Of a DNA stretch of 62,000 nucleotides, positions 35,201-50,200 are shown in pieces. Both the position numbers and the translations under genes were made by a program. Origin of the DNA: Acanthaster planci (taxonomy: Eukaryota; Echinodermata; Asteroidea; Valvatida; Acanthasteridae); assembly GCF_001949145.1 (NCBI RefSeq), contig NW_019091457.1, positions 1,017,605 to 1,079,604 of the forward strand. Direction: 5' to 3'. The notes below the pieces were generated by a model. That model worked only from the letters and a program-made list of their open reading frames with translations. It was not told where the DNA came from and did not search any database. Every line of letters begins with the position of its first letter. The first letter of the stretch is position 1.

Positions 35201-38200
35201 TTTAAAAGGATAATAAAGTAAACAGACAAAAACTGTGAACTTTCATTAACCCCCCCCAAAAAAAGTAATTTGCTCCTTTTTTGGAGGGGGGGGTACGGTC
35301 CCTGTGGCCTCCCAGGAGTTGCCCTTTAAAATCAAAGGCATGGTGTTGGTAAAGTAATGTTCGTTTCATTTAAAGCAAATACCATGCAACCTCTCTAGCC
35401 TCTCTTAGTTTTATGCACGGGTGTGTACCTGTTATCACATACATGTACCTTTTTTTCCAACGTCATGTAAGAGGAAGCAGAACTATTTTTTTTTTTGGCA
35501 TTATATGCATTGTAGGTGTATGTGTACCTACTGCATTGTATTTGTTCTCGTACACATGATACAAGACATTCTAAATTGAGTTCAGTCAGTGGCAAGCTAC
35601 AGAATTCTGCTGTAATCTAACGCCGCCGTTACCAATTCAAGCAGACTAGGCAGCTCCTCAAGAGCTTTTCTACATTGACTCAAATATACCCAATTTATGA
35701 AAAACAGCACGCTGGTCGTGTACCATACATACTGGCTTGACATTTGAATCGGTGGATTCAGGAATCAGGCATTTAATAAACGCGTCTTACACTGTACAAA
35801 GAGCCAGTCTTGCGCGGTGCAGTGCGGTGCACCCCGGCTCCTTGAGTATACCACGGAGGCGGGAATTATTGACAAAAGGGGGCCCTCGGGAGGGGGATGC
35901 TGAAACACATCAATAAGGGACCCACATGCATCTTTCTCAAGGTTTGTTAGAACACAGGATGGGAGTAGGGTAACCGGTAGGGGATGGGAGGCCATGAGAA
36001 GATGTGGGATACGGGAACAGCGCATGCACTTTCAGCGCTATTTATTTTTTTCTTTCACGGAGGAATTCCTCTGGTTTTTTTTACCAATCCTACATATACA
36101 GTATATACCGTGAAATATTTGTCAAGAACATTCTCAAATCGTCTATTGTAGAGAACTATGGCACATAGCATTCCAGGAGGATTGGCTAACCTCTTCTTTC
36201 CTTCATTTTTAAAAAATCCTTCAGAGCCTGAAGATGGATTTTGAGGAGATCTGAGATTGCTTGGTTAAATTATTATTTTTTTAAAATGATTTTAAAGGAA
36301 TTTTTTAATCATTTACTATCTAGTGCTGAATGATTAAAACAACACACCCCCTTAGCAGTACATGTATGCCTTACATGTGTACGATATCTACACTACACAT
36401 GTACATTTTGTACAAACATTTACATGTACATGCTTATAGTACTGCCGATTTGCCTCACCACTTCGAGTATATGAATTCTTGTCCCAGACATGTCAATACA
36501 CCTTGCAAAGTTGTCATCTTCTTTCCTATTGCATGGAGTTTTTTTTAAACTAAAACATTTTATGTTGAGTGGCTGGTGAAAATGTTGACACATCATTTAG
36601 CTACATGTAGTTAACTGCATTTGTTCAGTCGTGTGTATGTTCTGTACTTTGAGCAAATGCTAATAATAATGCTTAGAAATATTACGTGCTTAGCAAGCCT
36701 TAGCTGAGAACTGGTCACGACAGCATAAACTGCTGTCTATTTTCACTGGTAACCCCATTTTATTTGCTTAAGTTAATGTTCAGAGGCTAGCTCATTTCTG
36801 TGGCCCGCTCCATGAAGTTCATGAATTCCCCGTTCATTGACTAGCGTTAATGGAAGTCCAATAATGGGACACGTCTGCCACTGAGAACACAATCAATACA
36901 GTAGGCCTACATTCCCTCAGGGTTAAAGCCCATTACACATGTGGACGTTGGCATCCTGAAATTATTTATGAGTTGAATGGAACAGATCAGCCTCGGAGTG
37001 AAACAATTGATTTCATTGATTTGTCCATTTCATTAAACTTGCAGCATTTTTACCAGTTTCCATGTTTTATTGAGAAGCTCAGAAGGCTTGTGGGCACACA
37101 GTTGTGGACAGAGCTGTTCAGATGTACTCGTATACATGTATAAACATTTTACATGTATCCATGTACTGTGCTTTAAAAGCTTTCTTGGAAGTGTTGACAA
37201 TCTGCAGATTACATGGATTAGGGGGAGTTTAATTGTCACAAATTGGTACTCGTACATGTATTTATGCAGCTTCCTGTTTCTTCAACAATCAGAGTTTATT
37301 TCCTGATATCACCTGTAATCTTAATCATAAACAAAATTTGTTCTGAAGAGTCTTGGTCAACAGTCAGTATTGTTGAGATGAGTGTTTGCTTTTGTCCCAG
37401 CTACCATAGGTGGTCTTATCACAGTGTTCATATGCACTTTTTAATTTCATACTCAAGATTTTGCATGGTGTGTATATATATGCGTTCATTTTGGAATTGG
37501 AGCACAGTGTTGATCTTGTGGGAATTGGATGGGTGCATGTACAGTACCTGTGTGTTAAATGTAATTAAAAAGTGATTCATGCAGGCTTTGTGTACCATGG
37601 AGTTAAATATAACAGGGTGCATTTGGCTTTTTTCTGACTGCAAATCTTATCAGCTTATCAATCAACCCTAACCCTCCTCAATCCTTCACCTGTTGGAGGA
37701 CTGAGGATTGTTTCAAATCCTAATATGCTTGTTTCTGAAGCATTAACCTTGTTTACTACAATACTTTGATTCATATACAACTGCTATATGCAGACAGAGG
37801 AAGATGAAATGAATCAAAGATGCTGCCGTTGTGTTCCTAAATTATACATAATTCAGAATTTTGAAGTGACATGATGAAAGTTGAGAATGAGTTAATGTAA
37901 ATGAATCCACTATTAGGCCAAGAAATGCTCTGCATGTATAGGCCTACACCATAGGTAGGCAACATTCCCCCCCCCCCATCAGCCCTGGGACAGAGAGAAT
38001 CACTGATGAGCCACATCAGCGTTTCTGTTCACAGAAAACCTCTTGCCACCTGTCAGTTTTACCAGAAGTCAACCGAGGTCTTGAGCGTTAATACTTGTGT
38101 CTGGTGATTCCATATGGTCACTGGCAGATGTCCTTTATTCTGTTCTGTTCGTGTGTGCTATATTTTTTTTTTCTATGTAGTGCAGGTGCTGTGTCAGCAT

Positions 38201-41200
38201 GTACATGTACAATGTATATGTATGCATGCACAGTGTACATGTACATGTACACGTAGGTCTTCTGTCGATATTGCATGCACCGTATAGAGTACTGTACATG
38301 TACATGCACATCTGCAGGTATGTGTACGTGCATCAGACAGTCAAAATCCCCAGAGGCAGTTTGAAACCGGGCGAACTCTGTGACCTGCTTATAGAGGAGA
38401 AATAAAAGGAGGTTAAGTTTTCTATCCATTTAAGGCAGACGTTCTACATAGTTCACAGACAGAGCTAAATGTAAAAAAACCAAAGTGTTGAATTGTGTTC
38501 ATGTAAATTAGTTTAAGTTGGTTCTGTATGTGTGACCCGCTCTAAAAAATGGGTCGTAAGTTGCCAGATCTGGGTTGTGAGTTTTTGATATGGCTGGGTT
38601 CTGTACATCAAAAACTACAATTTGATATATGAATAACCCCTGGAATATGCTGCATTCTGGAGATATTTAGACATTTGTACCGGTATGTGTACAGTATATA
38701 TATCCACATTTTTGGATTCAATAAAAGCACTTTTCAAGAAAAAGCTCACAAAGTGTAGCGCTTCAAAACACAATGCCATATAGGATTCCCTACTGAATGA
38801 TCAATTTTTCATCTTTATTCATCAGTATCCATGTTTGCAGTCAAAAATTCTGAAACTATAATTATTATAGAAAGTATAAAAGGAAGAAACTCAAAATCAC
38901 GTTTTGGAAGAAATTTGGCCCTCTGCAAATAGAAGAGGCCATTACGTGTTTTGGCATTGCCCGACTAATTTATTAGCCTTTTTTGCAGAGTGGGTCACAT
39001 ATTGTATGCCGTCACTAGTGGCTTATCAGAATTATACCTCACAAAGGTACTGTCATTTTGCCCGGTTAATATCATATTCGCAATTCTCCAGGTGTAAAAG
39101 CCTCCATTTGAAGAAAAATGGCTTTGAATATTACAGAAATCGGCTTTGAAAAGTACATTTTGCCCATGGATGATGTATATGATGCACACGTTCATGGTAC
39201 ATGTACATGTGTGTACATGTATACAATGTACAGTACATGTATGCACCTCTACCGTATGTTCACAGCTACGTAGGCAGATCTCTACACTTCCACCAAAGAA
39301 TGATAACTTTTCCATCAGATGCCTGCAAACTACATGTACAAGGAAAGACCGTGTAATATTGCATGTTTTGCTTGTTAAGTACAATTTAACTCAAGCAGTG
39401 ACCCATTGTTGAACTTGTAAGCACAGGTACATGTTCTCGGCATAATAAGAAACAATCATCCTTGATTGTGAACAGATGTGGGCAACAGGTGTGTGAAAGT
39501 TTGGATTTGATTTGGATGGGGGAAAAACTAGCATCTGTTTTTGCCGTGTCAACCATGCGAAACATAATGTCATTTGTAAATTTCCAGTAATTAACACTGA
39601 TAAAGGAATAAAGCAGTTGTACATGTGCTTGTACTCGCATAATATGCATTGACAAAATGCTAAGTGAAAGCAGCTCAGATTACTCATCAAAACTTACATG
39701 TGCACTTTGTGAACTGAAAATGCCAGGAGCAGGTACATAGCATGCATGTACCTGCAGTGTACATATATAGTGTCATGGAGGTAGTGTGAACGTTGTGAAC
39801 AAAATTGATTACTTCTAAAAAGCCACAGATTGAACTCAAATGGGGCAAAACTTTATGTACCACAAAATTCTGTCTGCAGATTAAGTGGGCTTGAAAGATT
39901 CCATTTAACAGTAAACGGGAATGTTGATTCCACCAAACGCAAGGTGGTTGGATCCGGACTTGATAGGACGTATACAGTGTACATGTATGATTAACTTTTC
40001 AACGTTTTTTTCAATGAAAACTGATTATCACAAATGAAATGCCCATCACAAAAGGTGCCCATCTGCTGAGAATAGAAGTTAGAATAGAAACGTGGCTTAA
40101 CGTTGAACCATGCGTAAGCCTTCCACCACAAATTTATGCTGTTGCTGTGCAATGTACAGTGTACATGTGTTACCCGTATGTTCAATTTCATGAAAAGTTG
40201 CATAGCAGCACCACGTTTTAATAATAATAAGTTTCTTGGATGAGGACAAAAATGGCTTTTATGATGGCCGTCCTTTCCTAATATAACAGCAAATATCAAA
40301 AAGTACATGTAGTTGAAACACCTCCGTCCGCCATTTTTTGTCGGAACTGGACAAAAACTTCTCGCCGTTTTCTCACAGCCAAACAGGTTTCTCATTACCA
40401 TCTGCAACAAAGTTGTGTGCAGAGATTTCTCATGTAAGCCTTGCTAACTTGATGAGGCTTAACTGAACAGCACTTTCCTTTATGCTTCATTTGCCGGAAC
40501 TTACGCCACCTAAAATGACTGTGTAAGTTATACCATAATTTGTTGCATAAGTCGCGGACTTGCATGTACGGTGGGCAAGTTTTCTGAAATCGGTCTTGAT
40601 TTGTTGCGCAACTTACGCAAGAAAAGGCGGCATAAGGGGAGTTACACCATTGCATAAAGTTTGGTGAAATCGGTTGCAGATGAAAAAAAAAAATACCGTG
40701 GGGTATAAATGTACCTGTTAATTATGCAAAACTTTGAAGTACAATGTACATGTACTTTGTCTTAATTCTATTAGATCAGCATTGACAGGTTGGAAACAAT
40801 GACAAGCTAGGCTATTAAAAGCGATATGATTTTTCTCAAGCCTAATCCGATGTGCTGGCTCAGCCAACATTTTCCATATTCTCAGAGATGTAATGGAACG
40901 ATACCCGATTCAATTTCCTGTGTTTTCCCCTTTTGGCCTCAGGGCAATTTTTTATTGGACTCGCGAGCGTGTGCTGCAGCAGGCCAGAGCGGACTGATGT
41001 CGCTGTATGAGGCTATGTTCTCCCAGTACGGCCTCACCACGGCCCAGGTAAGTGAGGCTTCATGCTTTATCAGATCACATACAATTATAAATTATACAGT
41101 TGTTAATCCATTGTACGTGTACAGTGTATATAATCAGAGGGTAATGAAAAATTACAGTTCTGGCCTAGTCGCCGAATAATAATTATAATAAGTGATGGAT

Positions 41201-44200
41201 AAATACTGCTTTATTTCCCTGCAAGGGGTCGTGATGCATTTTGTATTCTTACCCCTGTTCACTGGGCCATGAGATCTGTCTCCTGTATTAGCTTGAAATC
41301 AGGGGAGGCTGTTCTCTACGCTCACATGCACCCATTTATTCTCCTAATTGGGGAGAGGCAGCTACCATGACCTGTCTTGCCCAAGGAGGACAAGCATCAT
41401 GGTACCATGCTGAATCAAGCTGGGGTCCCCTGTGCCCAGTATCTATACGGCATCCTGATTTTTGTATGCACAAAGACGGGTGCATGTACGTGAACACACA
41501 TGCCGTCTTGCGTCTTCAGCACATCTACCGTGTAACAATAAGGTGCTTGCGGCAAACCTCCTCCATAGTACTGAGCCAAAAGAACAGGTTTGTTAACTAA
41601 AAGTGTGTTCATTCCCCCCCCTTCCCCTCCCCCCCCCGATGCATCTGCTTCCTAGGTGCTGGTGACCAAACCCGATTTCTACCATGACTATTCTCGTAAC
41701 AACTTGAGGGGGACCCTGAACGAGCTCCTGCGGATGAACATCATTCCCATTCTGAACGCCAACGACGTGGTGGCTCCCCCGCCCGAGCCCGACAAGGACC
41801 TACAAGGGGTGAGGTGCTGGCAAAGGTCTTGAAGACAGTGGGCCGATGCCAGCAGGACGTGCTTGAGCGGGGCTTGTTGGATGCACAGAGTATCTGCGAT
41901 TATTGGCTTGCACAGCTGAGCCCTCCTTTGGTCTTACAGCACAAATTATGCACGAGTGCCCACAGGCACTCTCTCGCATGTGTTTTCTGTATGGAACGCA
42001 AACATGGACAGGTTCAGTGTGTACACAGTTGGCTGCCAGCACAAAGTGACCCAGGGNGTTGGGCAGCACAAACGTGCAATCTGATATTCCTGTGAGGGAC
42101 AGTTGGTGCAGTGCACAACACAACACAGCTGTGCTTCTTTAAGGTGTTTACCAAGTGACCCAAAGAGTGACTTCAGCATAGGAGGGCTTTAGCTAATTAG
42201 TAGTGAAAAGTGCACCAAACGGAATATGGTAATAACAACCTGGTTGGGGAACTGAGAGGCATTGATGTCTGCTCCGAAGGGAACGGGAGAGGTTGCGTTT
42301 TCACATAGAAGTGACTTTCCTCTGGTTAATACACAAACATTTTTTCTGTTTTTTTTTTTTTTTTGCGGGACATGAATGGTCTTTACGCCTTCACAAGCCT
42401 GGGGCCAATTTCATAGAACCACTTAAGCACAAAATTTGCTGAAGCGCAAGAAAACCTTGCTTAAAAAACAAAGGTTATCAGCTCAAAATCTATGTGATTG
42501 TCATGCTAACCAAAAGGCAGGTGAATACCATTCCCAAATAATATACATCACGTTGAGTTTTGGCTGGTAACCTGATTTGTCAAGCAAGGCTTTTTCACGC
42601 TAAAGCAAATTTTGTTCTTAAGCAGCTCTAGGAATTTGCCCCCCCCTGTTGGTAAACTTCCCTCCCGAGCTGTCTTTGCTTTACCAATGAGGGTGCATTT
42701 TGATGCAGGACATGATATAAACTGAGATGACAATTTACAAATGGGAACACAGCATCTCCACTGTAACACAGACAGTTATTTCTAAATTAATTCTCTTGTT
42801 AAAGTGCAGTCCTTGTGTGTCATAAAGCTGTCTAATTTCAAGGATCCCATCTGAATACTCCACAGTATTTCCTAGGTAACTTATTTGGTCTGGCACTTGC
42901 AAACCATTTTCTAGCGTACAGTTTCTGCCCATTACAAGGACAAAGAAAGAAACTGACTGACGTGGGTTTGTAGTTCGTCTCACTTTGTCAGTCCCAAATC
43001 CTCAGATTCAGCATGATTTTGCATACATGCTCACCCTAGGGGGTTAGGGTTAATCTGGGGTGCTTGTTCAAAGGCATCAACCCATAAATACCTCATGTAG
43101 CCGGGGATCATGCCGTAAGTAACGATACAGTCAACAGTGGGAATGTTTCAGATTTGGGGGTTGTTGCCCTTCAACTGCGTGGGCTTGTTGTATATATATC
43201 ATTTTTCCCTTCAACTGTTCGACGTCCAAATCCAAGTCAACACGTGGTGTTTTCCAACAGGTCATCAGCATCAAAGACAACGACAGCCTGGCCGCCCGGC
43301 TGGCTGCGGAGATGAACTCTGACCTGCTCCTGCTGCTCTCGGATGTGGACGGCATCTTCACCACCCCACCGGACCAGGAAGGATCCCGCCTACTGGACAC
43401 CGTCTACCCGGGTGACACTGCTAACATCGTATTTGGCGGGATGTCCCGAGTTGGATTGGGCGGAATGGAGTCAAAGGTACGTGTATTTGCATGTTGTATT
43501 GTGACAGTTCAATACTCATATTTATACTCATTTTCAAACTTGAGGAATCAAGTACAAGAACCTGTGTCCTAAAAATGTACTTGAGTACAAATGTAGTTTT
43601 GTGGTACTCGAATATGTACTCGCTCTTGAGTACTTTTCGTCAGTTCTTGCTCTTGCTCTTCTTGAAAATGTACTTGAGTACAACTGTAGTTTTGTGGTAC
43701 TCGAATATGTACTCACTCAAGTACTTTTCATCAGTACTTGTTTTTGCTTTTCTTGAAAATGTACTTGCATGGTAATACAGCACTGCTTGGCTAGACAAAA
43801 GTGTGAATCTGTGTATTGCCCACTGGGTACAGGTTAAAACCATCTTGAAAAGACGTGATCTCATTTCAGCCTCAGCACTGTAGGTGCATACTGTCTGTAG
43901 GCCTTGATCTGCCCACTCATGTAGTCTTCGTAATACCTGTCACTGTGTTAGTGGCTTATTTTCTGTGCTGATGTTGTCAGGTCAAAGCAGCCAACTGGGC
44001 CCTGGAGCGAGGCATCGCCGTGGTCATCGCCAACGGCATGAGCGAGGGACAGGTCATCCTGGACGTGGTCAAGGGGCGGAAGGTCGGGACGTTCTTCAGC
44101 GAGACCAAGCCCTCGGGCCCGTCCCCAGACTTGCAGGCTGGCAAGGCCCGGGAAGGTGGCAGGCTGCTGCAGTCGCTCAGTCCAGAACAGGTTGGTGGAT

Positions 44201-47200
44201 TTGTCTGGCTCCCAAGGCCGCTTGGTGTGCGGTGTGAACACGAATGCAAGATTGTGATGTGGGATCAACTTTTCAGGCTGCAATTTAACATATTTCAGCT
44301 CAAAGGAATTTCACTGCAAATGCTTTCTGAATCAAATTCGCTTCCCTCTTACGTTTACTGGAAGTGTATTAAAACGATCTTCATTCAGTTGACTACACCT
44401 CTGCTGCTTCCCCTTCAGGCTCCTTTGAGCAAGCTAACTTTAAACAGTGAAACAACGAATCTGAGATCAGTTTCAAGACTTGTCCACAATCATTTTTGTG
44501 TCGTATTTTCTTTGCACAGAGGTCAGACATTATTAATAAACTTGCTGACCTATTGGAGGAGAGGTCAGATGAGATCATCACCGCAAACAAACAAGACATG
44601 GATATGGCAAGAATGAGTAAGTAGGGCTGCTGGATGCACAGACAGACAGCTAAAAAGACACATGAAAGAGGGACAGACCATTGTCAGGAAAGCTGAAAGT
44701 ACCATGAAAATAACACTTTGCTCGGGGGAATGATTCCAAAGACTANNNNNNNNNNNNNNNNNNNNNNNNNNNNNNNNNNNNNNNNNNNNNNNNNNNNNNN
44801 NNNNNNNNNNNNNNNNNNNNNNNNNNNNNNNNNNNNNNNNNNNNNNNNNNNNNNNNNNNNNNNNNNNNNNNNNNNNNNNNNNNNNNNNNNNNNNNNNNNN
44901 NNNNNNNNNNNNNNNNNNNNNNNNNNNNNNNNNNNNNNNNNNNNNNNNNNNNNNNNNNNNNNNNNNNNNNNNNNNNNNNNNNNNNNNNNNNNNNNNNNNN
45001 NNNNNNNNNNNNNNNNNNNNNNNNNNNNNNNNNNNNNNNNNNNNNNNNNNNNNNNNNNNNNNNNNNNNNNNNNNNNNNNNNNNNNNNNNNNNNNNNNNNN
45101 NNNNNNNNNNNNNNNNNNNNNNNNNNNNNNNNNNNNNNNNNNNNNNNNNNNNNNNNNNNNNNNNNNNNNNNNNNNNNNNNNNNNNNNNNNNNNNNNNNNN
45201 NNNNNNNNNNNNNNNNNNNNNNNNNNNNNNNNNNNNNNNNNNNNNNNNNNNNNNNNNNNNNNNNNNNNNNNNNNNNNNNNNNNNNNNNNNNNNNNNNNNN
45301 NNNNNNNNNNNNNNNNNNNNNNNNNNNNNNNNNNNNNNNNNNNNNNNNNNNNNNCCCCCTTCCAGAAAGCTTTTAGCTTCTTTTTGGAATTTGCCGTAGT
45401 AACAAGCCTTTTTGGAGTAAAGGATTGCAAATGCTTTGACCAGTGTTTGCAAGTTGTTCCCATTTAGGAACACACGCTGTTCCCGTTAAGAACTGCAGGT
45501 GGTCCCAATTAAATTAAACATTGGCCTTGTTGGAATGTTCTATCGGCCCTGAGCGTGACCAAGAGAGGGTGTACTTTATCTGGAAATGGAGGCTCCTTCA
45601 GTTGGACCTGCGCTTCACTGGTTTACAAACCACCATGAAATGCATGTTGCTACCAACAAAATGAACACTCCACACCCACATGGCTCTTTTCAACCAACGA
45701 GGGAGTGCTTCTTCTCTGAGTGGATTATGTTTCACGTTTTGAGACGTTCCCCTGATATTCAAATGCTCATTTCCTCAGGTCAGATGTCGGGCCCCATGCT
45801 GGCCCGCCTGTCCCTGACGGCACCCAAGATCCGCAACCTGGCCGACGGACTGCGGCAGATTGCCACCACGTCGCACGACATCGTTGGCCGGGAGCTGAAG
45901 CGGACTGTGATGGCCGATGGGATGACCCTGCGGCAGATCACGGTCCCCATCGGGGTGCTTATGGTCATCTTCGAGTCCCGCCCGGACTGTCTGCCCCAGG
46001 TGGGTGAGAAATCAAGATCAGGTTCCCAATTTTCATATCCCTGCCAACTAGGAAAGTTTGGTAAGCAAATCCTTGTCCCAACCAAAGAAACAAACATTAA
46101 TAGCTGGGAACCAGTCACAGGAAATGTACATTGTATAGTGTATGACATTTTGGCTGGTAAGCATTTGTTTTGCTTAGCAAATAATTTGATTCAGCCTAAC
46201 AAAATGAGTCAGAAGTCACCAAAGCCACCTTTGAGTTAATAGTGACCTTGCCCAGCTGGAATCAGTAGGAACCTTCCACATTTTGGCCCACATATTATCC
46301 AGTTTCGTCACCAGGAAGCCAGACTGAGTGTGGTACATAAAACAGAGCTCAGTGTGGTCTTTTTGATCCACACTAGAGCAAAATTAATGGAAACAAATTA
46401 CCTTGAGACTCATTTTCTTTGCTTTGAAATTTCGGTATTCAGCAGGTGTATGAAATGGATTCCCGCTGTCACCAGGGTTTGCTTCTCAGGCTTAGCAATC
46501 CCCCGTATGAGTGGTGTCAGGAGTGAGATTTGTCAGGATTTTAGTGATTTTATGATTCTTTCAACAGGATTTTCCTGAATTTGGGATTTTACAGTCATTT
46601 TACAGTCTGGGAAATCGTGTGTTTGCCCGTTACAGTGCTTGAACATATAAAGATTGATATAGGGATGCCGTGCATGAATGTCATGGATTAGACTTTGTGT
46701 TGATTTTACTCAGTCAAGCACAAATTCAGCCCGATAATTCTTTTGATTCAACCGCACAGCTCAGGAATGCCATTTGCACTGCCTCAACATAACGACAGGA
46801 ATTGCCGGAGGATTTTGAAAAATTGAGGCAGCAGGCACACCTCCAAGCAACATTTTCAAGCAATTTTGAGGGTTGAGGGTTTTTGAGGGTTTAATGCGTT
46901 CAGAGGGTTGAGGGTGAACACATTATTTTCATGTCAAAAATAGGAGAATTTCAGAGGATTGAGGATGGTACCTAGTAAAAAAGGCCCAAGGGTTATGTAC
47001 ACCATGGATTCTACACTGCAGATTTTTTTTGTGTGGATATTTCATTTTCTCCAAATGTCAACCCTGTGGCGTGCAAATCTGTATGGTTGTGTGGCACTGA
47101 GGTGTCTGCAGCAGCAACAGTCATCCGCTCCAAGCGGAACAAAAGAGGGCAGGTTTTTTTTTACTACTCACCGCATACATGTATGAGTGCTTTTATAATG

Positions 47201-50200
47201 GGATCAATGGCGCGGTTGACGTGGAGCACACTGAGTACGCATAACAAATTTATTTCTTAATGTGTGGTCTCTGCGTACACGCTGAACGTGTGCAAGAACC
47301 TGCCTGGAAAACTTACTATCGTCTGTCTTTTGTTTGGCCGCTTGGGGGTGCACTTCAACTCGGGGCAGATTGCCAGTACTGAGACAGTGGGATCTTGTCT
47401 CACTGAACATTTCATTGCTGGATTGTGTGGCTGGCAGGTTCAGACTAAAGTGCTGTTTGGCCTGGGAATATTTTTCTTATGTAGTGGATCTTTCTGTTGG
47501 CATTTCATTACAATTACAGGTAACTCTTTTCCTGTGAAATGCTGTTTTCACAAGAAGCCCCGCCGAAGAATAAATAGAAGAAATGTTACTCAGTATTTTA
47601 AAAAACATTAAACTTATCTTCATGTCTTCAACCACTTATGTGTTCAAAAGATAATTGTTTCAAATATGTTAAGGTATGCATTCCCGAAAAGACCAATAAA
47701 GTGATTGCTAAATGCATTTGGAAGTGGAACTCCGAAACGGCCAAAATTTTATCAACCTCAAATACCGAACCCTGGCATCCCTCCATAGGGCAGCAAGGGA
47801 TGTTGAAAGGGGATGGTGCTGATGGACTCATGCTCTGCCGTTGCAGGTGGCAGCGTTGGCCATCAGTAGTGCCAACGGCCTGGTGCTGAAGGGCGGTAAG
47901 GAAGCCACTCTGACCAATGAATGTCTGCAGGGGCTGGTGACTGAGGCCCTGGAGATGTACGGAGCCAAGGATGCCATCTCTTTGGTAAGTAATCCGCACC
48001 ACGGTCACGTTTAAGTTTCTGCTCTGGCAGGGTGGTGTGACTTGCCAACATGCCCACTCGTCAAGTTTAAAAGCATGCAATAGGCCTTTTGCGAGTTAAC
48101 TTCGACCCAAATCTGGTACACTGAGTTCTTTAAATTCACGCGAACATAACAACTTGAATTCTCCTTACTAAAACCACTGTTGCTATACCTCGTAATTCGG
48201 GGCGAGCTTTTGCTTAGTTACATAAGAGACGCCTTGCAACAATACACTGTTCTCAATGGATAAGAAGGGCACTAAGGAACCAGTCCATTCCAGAGATGGT
48301 GGTCGCTATGCAAAAGCTTGCCCCGAATTACGAGGTATAGCAACAGTGTCTTTAGTCTGGGAAATTCAAATCGTTTTGTTAGTGTGCACTCAGATAACTC
48401 AGTGCACCAGATTTTATTCAAATTTATCTGGCAAATGGCTTATTGGGTACGGTGCCCTCGCAGTAACAGTGTCTTCTCAGATAAGTCTGGAGCATCTTCA
48501 GAGTTCTGTAGACAACACTTCAGTAAGGTGAGGACAAGTACTATTATAAGAATTTTCCCCTCCCCAAAACCTGTTACCTGATGTTTTTCCTGTCTCTTTT
48601 GTCACTCCTTGACAAGCACCGTTTAGGGCCTGTGACCATTTAGACCCGGTTTGAAAAGGGCCCCCTGGTAGCCCACCCTGTATAATGCCTGCCCGATATT
48701 CAGGCTACTCCAGGCCGGTATCAGGCCTGTCTGCACATTGGCATTTCAAAGTCCCTGATGAAAGGCTTCCCCCACCATGCTTCCACAGATGAATAGGGTT
48801 CTAAGCAGATTAGTGTTAACATTGTATAGAGCTGAAGGATTAAAACCACAAGCGGGTTCCTTCTGGGATAGATTACATGTACCAGTACTTGCAAACAATA
48901 GACCCCAGGATGGAGAAGTTCGAGATCAACAACCAGTCCAGCATCCCAGACTGGTAGCCAGGCCGGTATGAAAGGGGTTTTTGCAACAGAGCGAGCTTAC
49001 CGGGAGGCCCTTTTCAAACCGGGTCTAAATGGTCGCCGGTCCTTACATTACAACTGGATCAATTCAACAGCAGTCCTCTAGTGGTATCCCTGGCAAGAAA
49101 TGCCTTTTTTGATTTTTTTTTCCTTGGATCCCTCCAGACCGCGTCCCATGTAACCTTTTCCTCCTCCCTAGATCAACACCAGGGAGCAGGTAGGGGACCT
49201 GCTGAAGATGGAAGGCCTTGTAGATCTGGTCATCCCCCGGGGCTCCAAGGAGATGGTGCAGAAGATCCAGCAGGAGAGCCAGGGTATCCCGGTCCTGGGT
49301 CACAGCGAGGGCATCTGCCACGTCTTCATTGACAAGGAGGTGGACCCACAGATGGCCATCAAGATAGGTAAATGCACTGTTGACCCATAACTTATAAAGC
49401 GCAAGTATCTAGTAAAGGGAAAACGATTCACTGCACTATTTAGAGAAATCTACCGATAAGTGTGAACAGACAGGTAAGTTTTGAGGTGAAATTTAAAGGA
49501 TTCGGTGTCAGGTCATTGATAAGCTCATTGGTGATAGATTGATCAAGTTCAGAAGATTTCGTCTGCTCTGAAGAATTAGTGATGTCACGATTAATTGAGA
49601 CTTATTTTCACTGCTGGCCAAATTCATCTCACAATATCTGAGCACATAAAATTATGTTCTTGTAGCAGCAACACAGTGCACTTCAATTGAGATCTGTGTT
49701 CTGAAATACTTTGCTAAGGGATCTGATGACCGTGACTTTGTCGTTGTGTTGTGCAGATGAAAATGTTTTCATTTCTCTGTGTACAGTGCGTGACTCCAAA
49801 TGCGACTACCCGGCTGCCTGCAACGCCATGGAGACGCTCCTGATCCACAACGAGTTGAGGCACAACGCCCTGTTTGACGATCTGCTGGACATGCTCCGGT
49901 CGGAAAATGTGAGCGTCAGTCGTCAATCGTCAATAGCACATTGTGGATCAGAAGGAACCATCAAACATTTTTACTGACAGAATCTCTTTATCCGTAAGGG
50001 TAGCAAGCAGAGTGATTCATCAAAAATAGAGCCCAGCGTTCCCATTCCAATGCAAACTCCAAAAAAAGTTACTGGAAAACAGCCTTGAGACTCATTCCGT
50101 AGGATAAGGTCACCTATGTACCATACTTGGCAGCAGGTCATTTAGTAAGTCCAAGTCAAGTCACAAGTGACTAATGTCATGACTCTAGTCCAACTCGAGG

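Larger units (their letters stand above)
33211..40942 (+). other. P5CS intron 2 (7.7 kb), no gene inside
   Basis: GT-AG intron between kinase-domain exons 2 and 3. It contains the 600-base foldback at 33258-33859, another foldback at 33996-34360, an AT-rich low-complexity stretch (about 34556-35125), a TTAGGG-like hairpin remnant at 37663-37710 and many short TACATGTA repeats. I find no nested coding exon on either strand. Confidence 0.7.

Noticed and set aside
44565-45473. Open frames running through the N gap on both strands
   Set aside because: They are open only because N codons are not stops.
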